Part shown: one piece after another, positions 1-8,158 of the stretch
Layout of the letters: every line of letters starts with the position of its first letter
How positions within the stretch are numbered: position 1 is the first letter of the stretch
DNA from: Pseudomonadota bacterium
GTDB lineage: Bacteria > Desulfobacterota > Desulfobulbia > Desulfobulbales > Desulfobulbaceae
Reading direction: 5' to 3'
DNA: 11,965 nt
Assembly (NCBI GenBank): GCA_009782165.1
Contig: WQUH01000146.1
Coordinates: forward strand, 1-11,965
Position numbers and translations under genes: made by a program
The notes under the pieces: generated by a model
Database searches by the model: none
The model's input: the letters and a program-made list of their open reading frames with translations, nothing else
Told to the model about the DNA's origin: nothing

Positions 1-84
1 GGCCGCCAGGAGGAAGGCGGTCAGAACCGCTGCCAGCGCGGCAGCGGCGCCGGGATGTGATCTGTTGCAAGTCGCGCGTGGCAT
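1..84 (-). CDS. Start of an unidentified gene with a signal-peptide-like N-terminus (partial, runs off left edge)
   Basis: An ATG at 84-82 opens a frame of 28 codons with no stop before the window edge. The peptide begins MPRATCNRSHPG and continues as an Ala/Leu-rich hydrophobic stretch ending FLLAA. Basic residues followed by a hydrophobic core look like a Sec signal peptide or a signal anchor. The LLAA at the edge would form a lipobox if the next residue is Cys, but that base is outside the window. It starts 30 bases after the tssM stop on the same strand, so it is probably the next operon gene. A weak purine stretch (GAAGA, about 7 bases upstream of the ATG) could serve as ribosome binding site. 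Product unknown. By position it could be an exported T6SS accessory protein, for example an envelope or peptidoglycan-binding factor, but this is inference only. It could also be a chance frame, because the evidence is short. Confidence 0.5.
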   Translation of the reverse strand, partial: MPRATCNRSHPGAAAALAAVLTAFLLAA

Positions 85-114
85 GGCTGATTCTTCAGGA
101 AGTCTTCCGCGGCC

Positions 115-3100
115 TTACCGGAGCGATTCCGGCAGGTTGAAGGAGCAGACCGCCGGGTCGAAGGGATTGGCCTTGGTCCGGAACTGGATGAGGAACTGCG
201 CCCATTTGCCGTTCTGTTGCACTTCGATGAGGCAGTTGTTGCCCTCCTGCCGTTTGATATTGCTCCCTTTCAGCAGGCGGAAGAGCGCCCATTCGCCGCG
301 TGTGGTCGTGCCGGCGTTGATGCCGGCCAGATCTTCAAAGGTCAGGATGGATTCTCCGCCCTGGCCATCCTGGGCGGGCCAGGTGAACCCTGTTCCCTGG
401 ATGGGACCGTGCCAGTAGCTGATGGCCTTGCCCGCGTTGGTCAGGGTGATCTGCTTGAGCGAGGCGTCCATGGCGTATGGCTCCATGAGGAAGGTGATGC
501 CGAGCTCCCGGCCGGACATGAAAAAGGCGTCCTGCACGCGGTTGCTCTTCTGGAGCCGGAGGATCGCATGGCTGGAGATGGGCAGCGTATGGCCCATGAC
601 CGTGCGCAAGGCCCCGCTCTGCGTGACGAAGGGACGCAGATAGGTGTCGTAAAAGGCGTCCAGCACTCCGCCGCTCCGGAAGAAGGAGGCGAAGTCGGAG
701 AGGTTCGCGTCCTTGTCCGCATCGGGACGGAAGGGATAGAAGGGGCGCAGGTTCCGGTTGTACACGTTGAGCACCCGCTCGTGATAGTTCTGGTCGATGG
801 CGCCCGCTCCGGCCTGCAACATGGCGCGCAGTCCTCCGCCGGCCACCGCGTCGTACCAGCCGCGCACCGGCGCTGGCAGTTTTTCCACCGACGCGCCGAG
901 ACGGCGCAGGGTGTCGTCCTTCTCGTCCGCTATTTCGAGGAGCGCGGTGAGGATGCGCTGATCGGGGTCATCGCTGCCGGTCAGCTTGCTGAAGTAGGCG
1001 CCGGCGGCCGTCATGCCGTCGTTCGCCGCCTTGAGGGCGGGATTGGGATTGCCCGAGGCGTCCAGCAGGCTGTCGAGCGGCACAAAATACTGCCGCACGG
1101 CCTGCGCGTCGCGCTGGGCTTCATCCTGGGCCTGACGGCGCATTGCGTCGATGCTGGCGGTAACGCTGTCGGCAGCCTGGTCGGCCAGGGCCTTCGACAT
1201 CTTGCCGCCGACCTTGCCGGCAAGTTTCTGCTGCAGTTTACGTTTCGCCTCTTCCCTGGCCGCGTCTTCCACCTTGCCGGCGGATGGGGGAGGCTCCTCG
1301 TTCACCATGAAATCGAGGTTGGCGCGAATCTCGCGCAGCACCAGCACAGGAGGCGTCAGGCCCACGGTGAGATGTTCCGCCAGCTTCGCCGCATCGGCTA
1401 TGGTGGCCGGAGTGCGCACGGTCAGGGCCTGTACCGCGCGGTTCCACTGCTGGACGTAGTCCCGGAAGTACATGGCGCGCACCTCCTTGGCAACCTTGTC
1501 CACGTCAAAGGGACTCAGCAGGATGGGGTTGCTGCCGAAAATCCAGTTTTCATCGGTAAGCCCCCGGATAATGGCGGGACAACGCTGGATAAGGTATTCC
1601 TCGTAGCCGGACCGGGTATACAGGTGAGGGATGGGGAATGTATCCCCGCCAAAGGGGGAGTCGCCGATGGCGGCGCGGAACGTGAACGGAGGTTTGCCGC
1701 TCAGTTCAGCCTCTTCCTTCATTTTTTGATACACGCGCTCCGCAAGCGGCACCTTGAGCAGGGCCTTGCGCGCCCTGTCCACCAGGTTGGCGTCGGGCTC
1801 CACCGGCACGATCCCGTGGGCGAACAGGTACTGCATGTGTCCCCGCAGGGCCCCCAGGGTATCGGCCTGCCCAGGGTAGCGCCCGGACCACTCGAACTCC
1901 AACTGGGTGTTCAGGAACGGTTGTTGAATGTGCTCAGGCTGGCACAGCATGAGATAGGCGCGCAGGGCGGTCTTGAGATCGTTCAGGTTGCGGGATGAGA
2001 GACAGGTCTCGATCCGTTGCGCCGCCGCCATCCGGATAAACGGCATGAAGCGGGAGTTCAGGGTGCCGAGATAGGCCGCGTTGGTCGCATCGGCGAAGGT
2101 GCGGCCCTGGTACAGGCCAAGCCCGTACGTTATGGCGGAGTCGTCGGCAGGCGAATAGATCGCGGTGGCGCCCCGCACCTTGGCAAGCTCCGGCAGCACG
2201 GCCTTGGCATCGCCGGGCTCGGGAACCTTGTTCTGCTCCGTCTTGAATGCGGCATAACCCGCATCCAGGGCCTCCAGCCGGGAGTAGTTATTCGAAAAAC
2301 TCACGCCCAGAAAGGCGGCAAAGAAAAGAAAGACGCCCACAGCCCCCAGTTGCAGGCCATAGCGCTTCAGGCGCAAACGCCAGAGATGCTCCCTGTCCGC
2401 CCCGGCAAGACGGGCCTCGGGGATAATCAGCTTTTCCAGCAGGCGATGCAGGAAAAATCCCTTGGCATAGTCGCCGCCCGAGGCAAAATGGCCTGTCTGA
2501 AAGCTGAGTTCCCCTTTCCGCGCCGCGGCCGCCATGACGTCGTGCGCCGTGAAGGCGCTGGAAAAGAAGAATCCCCGGAACATGACCGGCCGGTGGTAGC
2601 GCGATGTTCCGAACGCCCCGGTGATGAAGTCTTCCAGGCGCGCCCCGAGCGAAGCCAGTTCCTGCGGGAAACGGAACATTTCGCCGCGCGCGGGCATGTC
2701 CCGTTCCCGATGGATCTTGGAGATGATCTGGGCGCTCAGCGTCTGCATGAGGGACTTGATTTCCATGCGGACGCTGCTTGGCTCCATGCTGCCTTCTCCG
2801 GCGGGACAGCCGAAGACCTGCTCGCGTTCGGCCCGCGAGAGGTGCGCGAAGAAGTGACCGAAGCCCGTCACCGTGTCGCATTTGGTGAAGACGAGATAGA
2901 CCGGCACGTCGCTGTGCAGATGTTTCAGCACTTCGTTGAGACGCGCCCTGATGGTGCGGGCCTGATGTTCGCGCCGGTCCGCGTCGGTTGCGATGAAATC
3001 CCGCATACATACGCACACGATGACCCCATTTAAGGGCCGCGCCGGACGCACCCGGAAAAGACCTTTCAACAGCCTGATCCAGAGCCTGTGACCAGGCGAC

Positions 3101-3693
3101 TCCGGGAGACTTTCCGTGTACGACCCCGGCGTATCCACGAACAGGGCCTCGTTGCTGTACAGGATCTCGCAATGTTCCGTGGGCTTGTTCTGATAGAGAT
3201 GCCGGTCGGCCTGCTCATTCAGAGGGAATTTCAGGCCCGAATTCAACAGCATGGAACTCTTGCCGCTGTTGCGGGCGCCGATGACCAGATACCACGGCAA
3301 CACATAGCGCGAACGGCCTTTCGGTCCGTAAAAATTGGAGGTGGTTACCGTCTTGACGGCTGCCTTGAGGCTGTCTTTGATGGCGCGCACTTCCTCGCGG
3401 AATTGCTGGCGGTTGCGGTGTTCCTGTTCACGCGCCTGGCTCTTGTCCGGGTTGGCAAGCTCCTGCTTGCGCCGGTGCGAAAGGGAAACGGCAACCAGAA
3501 GCCCCCAGCAGAAAATGAGGATGCTGGTCGCCGTCAGGCGGGCCACCACGCTCTCCAGCAGGATATGGTCGGCCACGGCCACAAAAGGCCCAGCCAGCCA
3601 GACCAGGGCCACCAGAACAAGGGTGATCAGCAGGGTCCATACCCAGAACGTCTTCAGGGCGTTCCATAATGCACGGAAAAAATGGGCGATCAT
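115..3693 (-). CDS. tssM: T6SS membrane complex protein TssM (IcmF/VasK family)
   Basis: TssM is the large inner-membrane component of the T6SS trans-envelope complex. It binds TssL in the inner membrane and TssJ at the outer membrane. The 1192 residues fit the family size. Two membrane segments lie at about 17-40 and 51-71. A cytoplasmic NTPase-like domain follows, with an intact Walker A GARNSGKS (139-146), DTPG (187-190) and TKCD (270-273), then the family-typical FRGFFFSSA (372-380). A third membrane segment lies at about 449-467. The rest is periplasmic: a charged Ala/Lys/Gln-rich helical stretch (about 805-868), the RPFYPF motif (983-988), and the C-terminal TssJ-binding region with WHGP (1094-1097), GEWALFRLL (1133-1141) and NPFDP near the end. 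The ATG at 3693 overlaps the tssL stop (ATGA), and GGAG lies 8 bases upstream, so translation is probably coupled. Many family members have a degenerate Walker A, but this one is complete, suggesting NTP binding. No break or frameshift is seen. Confidence 0.97.
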   Translation of the reverse strand: MIAHFFRALWNALKTFWVWTLLITLVLVALVWLAGPFVAVADHILLESVVARLTATSILIFCWGLLVAVSLSHRRKQELANPDKSQAREQEHRNRQQFREEVRAIKDSLKAAVKTVTTSNFYGPKGRSRYVLPWYLVIGARNSGKSSMLLNSGLKFPLNEQADRHLYQNKPTEHCEILYSNEALFVDTPGSYTESLPESPGHRLWIRLLKGLFRVRPARPLNGVIVCVCMRDFIATDADRREHQARTIRARLNEVLKHLHSDVPVYLVFTKCDTVTGFGHFFAHLSRAEREQVFGCPAGEGSMEPSSVRMEIKSLMQTLSAQIISKIHRERDMPARGEMFRFPQELASLGARLEDFITGAFGTSRYHRPVMFRGFFFSSAFTAHDVMAAAARKGELSFQTGHFASGGDYAKGFFLHRLLEKLIIPEARLAGADREHLWRLRLKRYGLQLGAVGVFLFFAAFLGVSFSNNYSRLEALDAGYAAFKTEQNKVPEPGDAKAVLPELAKVRGATAIYSPADDSAITYGLGLYQGRTFADATNAAYLGTLNSRFMPFIRMAAAQRIETCLSSRNLNDLKTALRAYLMLCQPEHIQQPFLNTQLEFEWSGRYPGQADTLGALRGHMQYLFAHGIVPVEPDANLVDRARKALLKVPLAERVYQKMKEEAELSGKPPFTFRAAIGDSPFGGDTFPIPHLYTRSGYEEYLIQRCPAIIRGLTDENWIFGSNPILLSPFDVDKVAKEVRAMYFRDYVQQWNRAVQALTVRTPATIADAAKLAEHLTVGLTPPVLVLREIRANLDFMVNEEPPPSAGKVEDAAREEAKRKLQQKLAGKVGGKMSKALADQAADSVTASIDAMRRQAQDEAQRDAQAVRQYFVPLDSLLDASGNPNPALKAANDGMTAAGAYFSKLTGSDDPDQRILTALLEIADEKDDTLRRLGASVEKLPAPVRGWYDAVAGGGLRAMLQAGAGAIDQNYHERVLNVYNRNLRPFYPFRPDADKDANLSDFASFFRSGGVLDAFYDTYLRPFVTQSGALRTVMGHTLPISSHAILRLQKSNRVQDAFFMSGRELGITFLMEPYAMDASLKQITLTNAGKAISYWHGPIQGTGFTWPAQDGQGGESILTFEDLAGINAGTTTRGEWALFRLLKGSNIKRQEGNNCLIEVQQNGKWAQFLIQFRTKANPFDPAVCSFNLPESLR

Positions 3694-4697
3694 GGGCGGC
3701 TCTCCCTGGCTGAATTCGCGGCGGTGTTGCCGGATGTTTTGTCGAGTGCGGGGTGATTTGTCTGGTTCGGCGGCGCGGCGCCGTCAGCGGGCGTCCCCTC
3801 CGCGTTTTCCGTCGGCGGCGCGGTGTTTTTTGCCGCCACATAGGGCTTGCCGGTCAGGGCATGCGCAGCGAAATGGGCGGCGAGGGGCTGGCCTTTGCTT
3901 TGCAGGGTATGGGAGAATCCGAAAAAGGTGACGGCAAGGCAGATGACGACAACCATGCCGACGATCCAGGCCGGGACATACGCATATACGTGCCTGCCCG
4001 CCTGGCGCTCGACGAATTTGCTGGCGAGATCCGGGGACGGTTCGCCGCGCAGCATGCGTATCTGGCGGTACAACTGGTCCCGCAGGGACTCTATCGCCAG
4101 CGGACCACGGTCCTGGAGACGGTATTTGCCCTCGAAACCGAGACTCAAAAGCAGGTACATCAACTCCAGGATATACAAACGGCTTGCCGGCTGCTCCATG
4201 ATGCGGCTGAGAACATCGAAAAACACCTCGCCGCCCCAGGTATCCTTATGGAAGGTGCTGAGGAGGGATCTGTGCTGCCATCCTCCCTGAGCGCCAGGGA
4301 TGGACGAGGAGGTGATGCTTTCGTCAAGGGCCGTGCAGAGCAGATACTGGGCCGCATTGACCTGGACTTCGCTGATGCCGGCAGCAATGGCCTGGTTGGT
4401 GAATCCGCGCACCTTCGCCTCGAGATGGACGCGCAGGGCTTCCAGATCGGTTTCCCTGCTTGTCCGCAGACGTACGATTTCAAGCAGCAGTTCGGAGGCG
4501 GCATTGACCAGGGGGTTGATCCCCGGCGTATAGTCGTCAAACGATGTCTGCTGCGCCAGATAGGGGGCGCTGGGCGGGGGCTGCATTCCCGGCGCGACCG
4601 CCACGGCGTCGAAGGCCAGACCCTCCTGTTGCGGCCGGGGGGGCGGAAGCATCATAACGGTGTTGTCGGCGTTGATATCGGAGACGTGCTGCGGCAT
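3690..4697 (-). CDS. tssL: T6SS membrane complex protein TssL (DotU/ImpK family)
   Basis: TssL is the cytoplasm-facing inner-membrane partner of TssM and docks the TssK baseplate connector. The 335-residue product has a Pro-rich, probably disordered N-terminus (about 1-55), then the DotU helical domain (about 58-220). Family hallmarks there are NPLVNAASELL (61-71), the CTALDE segment (121-126), the HKDTWGGEVFF block (150-160) and LELMYLLLSLGFEGKY (177-192). One C-terminal membrane segment lies at about 240-261, giving the usual N-in, C-out tail-anchored topology. The periplasmic tail (262-335) is Ala/Pro/Thr/Asn-rich, with no OmpA-like peptidoglycan-binding motif, so this is the short, non-evolved form. 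The start is fixed by GAGGA 6 bases upstream of the ATG at 4697, lying inside the last codons of tssK. The stop overlaps the tssM start by 4 bases. Family identity is firm; the role of the two tails is unknown. Confidence 0.96.
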   Translation of the reverse strand: MPQHVSDINADNTVMMLPPPRPQQEGLAFDAVAVAPGMQPPPSAPYLAQQTSFDDYTPGINPLVNAASELLLEIVRLRTSRETDLEALRVHLEAKVRGFTNQAIAAGISEVQVNAAQYLLCTALDESITSSSIPGAQGGWQHRSLLSTFHKDTWGGEVFFDVLSRIMEQPASRLYILELMYLLLSLGFEGKYRLQDRGPLAIESLRDQLYRQIRMLRGEPSPDLASKFVERQAGRHVYAYVPAWIVGMVVVICLAVTFFGFSHTLQSKGQPLAAHFAAHALTGKPYVAAKNTAPPTENAEGTPADGAAPPNQTNHPALDKTSGNTAANSARESRP

Positions 4698-4700
4698 GGC

Positions 4701-6038
4701 TTATCCTCGTATGGCCCAGAGCTGAAGAGTGAGTCCGGGGAAGGCGCCGGAAACGTGCAGGGCGCAGCCTGTCGAGGACTCGAACTGGGCGCGCTGCTGT
4801 GAGGTAAAGTCGAGCTGGAAGTAGCTTTTGCCCGCATGGAAGGGGATCTGACGCGGGGCCACAGGCATGGGCTGGATTTTCACCCCGGGCAGGTGGGTGT
4901 TGACCAGTTCGCGGATATTTTCCGGCGTGCCGATCTTGAGCTGCTTGGGCAGTTGGGAGCGCAGGGTTTCCTGATCCATATCCGCCTGCGCCACCAGGAT
5001 AAAATGGGCGGTGGCCAGAAGATTTTTATCGTGGATGGGCGCAAGCAGGACATTGTTCTTGCGCTGCTGCAACGGCAGCAGCACCGCATGCTGCTCGAGC
5101 ACCATGCTCAGCGCGAACCGCGCCTGCTCCATGATGGCCGCGAAGCTCTGGTACTGCAAGCCGTGATCGTACGGCGCAAGGGGCTGCGGCCGTTTACCGC
5201 GCTCGGCAAAGGTGGCGAGTTCGCCCACCAGACCGAGCAGCAGACGGTAGAATTCTTCCGGATGCAGACAGGGCGTGGTTTCCAGATGGCGGAACTGGGG
5301 CTCCAGACGGTTCAGGCATTGGAGCAGCATGAAATCCCCCAGTTCCGCTGTGCCGGTTTGGCCGGCGCCGCCCAGGCGGCCGGCCAGATGGTCGGCCCGG
5401 TGGGCGAGAAGACCGATCAGCTCGTGCAGATAGCCGACCAGCACGGGAGAGCCCTCCATGTGCATGAAGGTGGGCACGAAGTTGCGATCCAGCAGGATGT
5501 TGCCGTCCTGGCGGCTCTCGATGATGGCGGCCACCGGCATGGTGATGAGCCCCTTCAGTTCCGCATCCTGCTCGAGCATCAGGCGCAGATCGAAGCGGCC
5601 GCACAGGACGGACACCTCGCCGCTGTTGCGGTCCTTGTAGGCGTTGTGGTCACGGATTTGCGCCGGTGTGCGCAAATACCGGGTGGAAAGGCCCAGGGTC
5701 TCCTCATCGCGTGTTTCCGCGCCGGTGGCGATGGCCATGGGCAGGGCCAGCATGATCCGGCGGTTGGTCATGCCGGGCGGGACATCCAGAGTCAAGGTGG
5801 ACTGTCCATGACCCACCTCGAACAGGGTGCCGTCGGGCAATATTCCTTTGGCCTTGCTGAGCACGATCTTGCCGAGGTGCAGGTATTGCTCGTCGAGGGC
5901 GAGTTCCGTAAATCCCCAGGCGTGCGGGAACAGCGCCCCGCGCAGACGCAACTGGGTATCCAGGTATCGGTCCTGCTGCTGGAAGTGCACCGGGCTGACC
6001 CGCATGCCTTCAGTCCATATAACGCGTTCAGGAAGCAT
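4701..6038 (-). CDS. tssK: T6SS baseplate connector TssK (VasE/ImpJ family)
   Basis: TssK is the trimeric cytoplasmic protein that joins the baseplate to the TssL/TssM membrane complex. Known structures resemble phage receptor-binding proteins. The 445 residues match the family length. The N-terminus carries the signature VIWTEGM (6-12) followed by VHFQQQDRYLD (17-27). This corresponds to the conserved family motif of a Trp-x-Glu-Gly-Met segment followed by an HFQQ segment. The rest has the expected mix of a beta-rich N-terminal half, a helical middle (about 215-320) and a C-terminal head domain. The ATG at 6038 has AGGAG 6 bases upstream, and the gene begins 21 bases after the tssJ stop. Only 3 bases separate its stop from the tssL start, so the tssJ-K-L-M block is very likely one transcript. 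No abnormality is visible. Confidence 0.97.
   Translation of the reverse strand: MLPERVIWTEGMRVSPVHFQQQDRYLDTQLRLRGALFPHAWGFTELALDEQYLHLGKIVLSKAKGILPDGTLFEVGHGQSTLTLDVPPGMTNRRIMLALPMAIATGAETRDEETLGLSTRYLRTPAQIRDHNAYKDRNSGEVSVLCGRFDLRLMLEQDAELKGLITMPVAAIIESRQDGNILLDRNFVPTFMHMEGSPVLVGYLHELIGLLAHRADHLAGRLGGAGQTGTAELGDFMLLQCLNRLEPQFRHLETTPCLHPEEFYRLLLGLVGELATFAERGKRPQPLAPYDHGLQYQSFAAIMEQARFALSMVLEQHAVLLPLQQRKNNVLLAPIHDKNLLATAHFILVAQADMDQETLRSQLPKQLKIGTPENIRELVNTHLPGVKIQPMPVAPRQIPFHAGKSYFQLDFTSQQRAQFESSTGCALHVSGAFPGLTLQLWAIRG
4704..4708 (-). promoter_or_regulatory. tssL ribosome binding site embedded in the end of tssK
   Basis: GAGGA at 4708-4704 lies 6 bases upstream of the tssL ATG and forms part of the last two sense codons of tssK. 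This arrangement makes the two genes translationally linked. Confidence 0.6.
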
Positions 6039-6059
6039 GTTTTTCTCCTGCGGGTTGGA

Positions 6060-6773
6060 TCATTGCATTGTCCGCATGGCGGGCAGAGGCGGTTCCGCGG
6101 TCGGGACGGAGGGCATGTTCGGCTGCGGGATGCCGGGTTGCGGGACGTTCGGCTGCGGCACAGCGGGTTGGGTGATTCCTCCGGCGGAGGACTGCCAGGT
6201 CTGCCCGGCCGGCGTTCCCTGAACGGTGGTCGTCTGGCCCGGCAGCGGCGTTGTCTGCGCGGGCGGGACGGTTTTTTGTTCATAATTTTTTACGGCGGCT
6301 TCCGGATCCCAGTTGGAAGCGCGCTCATCCGGAATCGCGAGAATGTCCACATTGTTGAACTCGAGCGCGAGAAAGCTGGGTCCCTCGGGCTCCACCGGCT
6401 TGACGACGCGCCAGCGAGCGCGGTCCATATTGCGAAAGCCGGCCACCACCCCGACAAAACGTGTTTCCTGGTCCGGTTTGTACTTGATCCGGCGCGCTTC
6501 GCCGGGAACGAGGGTCAGTTCATCCGCCGCCACCAGGTCCGCGCTCAAGGCCTGCATCGGTTTGGTAAAAAGGGTCTGAAAATCCGCCTGGTTGAAAGCC
6601 ACATCGCGGCGCAGTTCATACACCTTGACAATGAGCGGCGAGGGCCGCCCGGTGACATCGGGATTCACATTGGGCTGACTGGCCACGGCAAGTTCGATGC
6701 GCGGCTTGGAGGCACATCCCGGCAGGCAACAGAATGCGGCAAGGAGGCAACATAGAATGGCTGTTCTGGTCAT
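6060..6773 (-). CDS. tssJ: T6SS outer-membrane lipoprotein TssJ (SciN/VasD family) with Pro/Gln-rich C-terminal extension
   Basis: TssJ is anchored in the inner leaflet of the outer membrane and recruits the periplasmic C-terminus of TssM. The 237-residue product begins with a signal peptide ending in lipobox LPGC, with Cys20 as the lipidated residue. Ala follows at +2, which is compatible with outer-membrane sorting. Residues about 24-150 form the TssJ beta-sandwich: SPLIVKVYELRR (45-56), an FNQADFQTLF segment (60-69), LVPGEARRI (88-96), and VVAGFRNMDRARWR (109-122). From about 165 to the end the protein is Pro/Gln/Thr-rich and probably disordered, with a tandem PQPxx repeat at 206-220. Family members often end soon after the beta-sandwich, so this tail is an addition. 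The start is supported by AGGAG 7 bases upstream. The ATG overlaps the FHA gene stop as ATGA, suggesting coupled translation. Confidence 0.95.
   Translation of the reverse strand: MTRTAILCCLLAAFCCLPGCASKPRIELAVASQPNVNPDVTGRPSPLIVKVYELRRDVAFNQADFQTLFTKPMQALSADLVAADELTLVPGEARRIKYKPDQETRFVGVVAGFRNMDRARWRVVKPVEPEGPSFLALEFNNVDILAIPDERASNWDPEAAVKNYEQKTVPPAQTTPLPGQTTTVQGTPAGQTWQSSAGGITQPAVPQPNVPQPGIPQPNMPSVPTAEPPLPAMRTMQ
6114..6173 (-). repeat. Four tandem 15-bp units encoding (P/T)QPxx in the TssJ tail
   Basis: Read on the minus strand, four consecutive 15-base units encode TQPAV, PQPNV, PQPGI and PQPNM (TssJ residues 201-220). The second and fourth units differ only in the last codon. The first is the most diverged. 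The unit length is a multiple of three, so gain or loss of a unit would keep the frame. This is the sort of coding minisatellite that can vary in copy number between strains. Confidence 0.8.
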
Positions 6774-8122
6774 GACTTCTCTCCTGTGAACGAACGGGGT
6801 GGTGGAGGGTTCAACGTTCGGCCCTGCACCTCGTAGGCGCGGGCGAAATCCTGCAAAAACAGTCCGGCAAAGCCCTCATCGTCGTCATGAAGGGCATGAT
6901 GCATGCGGATAAACGTGTGCCAGAGACGCCGGGTGCGGATCAGGCGCACCCGGCCGTTGAAGTCGAGACGGTTTGCCACGGCATCCGGGCTGATTTTGCC
7001 GAGCACGGCCCGCACCGCGGCGCGCGCCCCGGCCAGCAGTCCCATGTGATGGCTGTGCAAATCCCTGAAGGCTTCCCGCAGCGATTGCACGGGCGGGAGC
7101 ACGCCCTTTTGCGGCTCGCCCAGCAGGGTTGCGAGGGCGGCCTCCGCCGTGGGACTGAATTTGAAGGGATTGTTGCCGACGGCAATGTTGGTGGTGGTTC
7201 TGGGCAGCCGCAGCTCATTCTTGCACTCCGCCCGATTCTGCAAGGCCCTGGTCAGACCGTCGGTCATGACCGCGAGCATCTCGCCCGCAAGCCGCAGGAT
7301 GCGTTCGCGTTCCTCCGGCGAAGACGGCGATTCCGCAAAACCCACAGCGCGGAAAAACGCCTCGGTCTCCGGCATTGGCGGAGGCGTGGGCGGAGGTTCG
7401 GGCAGAGGCCGCTCCGCGGCCGGAGGCGACGCATCCGGCGTCATGTCGGCAGCCGCCTTTGGCGGCGCCGGATGCGCGGCCTTGTGCTCCGCCGCGGCCA
7501 ACGGCGCAGCGGCGTTGGGGTCGTCATCCCAATCTTCAGGGATCAGCTCCGCACCCTCGGGGACGGCAACCACAGGAGGGATGGCCATGAGGCGGGGGTC
7601 GCTGTGGTTGTCCTGTCTGATAGGGGGAGGCGTGCGTTTGCTGTCGAACAGGTCGTCGAACTCGCCCAGGCGGTTGCGGGCAATCAGCGCCTCTTCCTGA
7701 TCCATGGCGGCCAGGGGATCGAGCGACACGGGCTGGGAAAAAGACCGCAGCTCCCCATCCACGACGGTTGCGGGCGCGCCGGGCGCGTACGCATTGGGGT
7801 TTTGCATGAGCCGGGCCATGATGGTGTACCCGCCGATGATGAAGCCCTCGCCATGTTCGATTTTATGGCGGTTGCCTTTGCCTATCGGCTCGTGGCCGAG
7901 CGAGAGAAAGACGCCGTTGGAGCTGATGTCCTCCAGATAAAAATGGCCGTCCTCATAGGTCACGAGGGCGTGCTTGCGCGAAATGACCTTGCCCCGGTCG
8001 GGCAAGGGCCATTCGCATTCCATCGAACGTCCGATGTACCCGCCCGCTTCGCCGAAGACATGCGATACCGGAAAATCCACGGAATGCCTCTGACGGCCGA
8101 CAATCTCAAACATGATGTCCAT
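6770..8122 (-). CDS. tagH: FHA-domain T6SS assembly protein (TagH/Fha/ImpI family)
   Basis: This 450-residue protein has an N-terminal FHA domain (about 5-105) that recognises phosphothreonine. A long Pro/Ala/acidic linker follows (about 108-252). It ends in the C-terminal domain found in T6SS FHA proteins (about 255-435). The FHA ligand-binding residues are all present: GR at 31-32, S48 and H51 in SRKHA, and N69-G70 in SSNGVF. The C-terminal family blocks include NRAECKNELR (296-305), NNPFKFS (317-323) and LREAFRDLHSHHMGLLAGAR (348-367). In known systems such as Pseudomonas Fha1, phosphorylation by PpkA drives T6SS assembly. No kinase or phosphatase is in this window, so such control is inference. 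The ATG at 8122 has AAGG 7 bases upstream; the next in-frame ATG, three codons later, is too far from it. It is preceded by a 105-base gap after tssH and overlaps tssJ by 4 bases. Confidence 0.93.
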   Translation of the reverse strand: MDIMFEIVGRQRHSVDFPVSHVFGEAGGYIGRSMECEWPLPDRGKVISRKHALVTYEDGHFYLEDISSNGVFLSLGHEPIGKGNRHKIEHGEGFIIGGYTIMARLMQNPNAYAPGAPATVVDGELRSFSQPVSLDPLAAMDQEEALIARNRLGEFDDLFDSKRTPPPIRQDNHSDPRLMAIPPVVAVPEGAELIPEDWDDDPNAAAPLAAAEHKAAHPAPPKAAADMTPDASPPAAERPLPEPPPTPPPMPETEAFFRAVGFAESPSSPEERERILRLAGEMLAVMTDGLTRALQNRAECKNELRLPRTTTNIAVGNNPFKFSPTAEAALATLLGEPQKGVLPPVQSLREAFRDLHSHHMGLLAGARAAVRAVLGKISPDAVANRLDFNGRVRLIRTRRLWHTFIRMHHALHDDDEGFAGLFLQDFARAYEVQGRTLNPPPPRSFTGEKS

Positions 8123-8133
8123 ATACTGACCTT
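8120..8133 (-). promoter_or_regulatory. Ribosome binding site deciding the FHA gene start
   Basis: AAGG at 8133-8130 lies 7 bases upstream of the ATG at 8122-8120. The in-frame ATG three codons downstream would be 16 bases away, so the upstream ATG is preferred. Confidence 0.6.
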
Positions 8134-8158
8134 ATGGCGTAAAACGGGTTATTGGCTG

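Noticed and set aside
217..1998. Long plus-strand open frame (about 593 codons) opposite the 3' part of tssM
   Set aside because: Shadow of the tssM coding strand, Gly/His/Arg/Val-rich with no family motif. tssM motifs are continuous on the other strand.
4836..6755. Long plus-strand open frame (about 639 codons) opposite tssK and tssJ
   Set aside because: Antisense to two well-supported genes. No domain or good ribosome binding site recognised, and composition is typical of a shadow frame.
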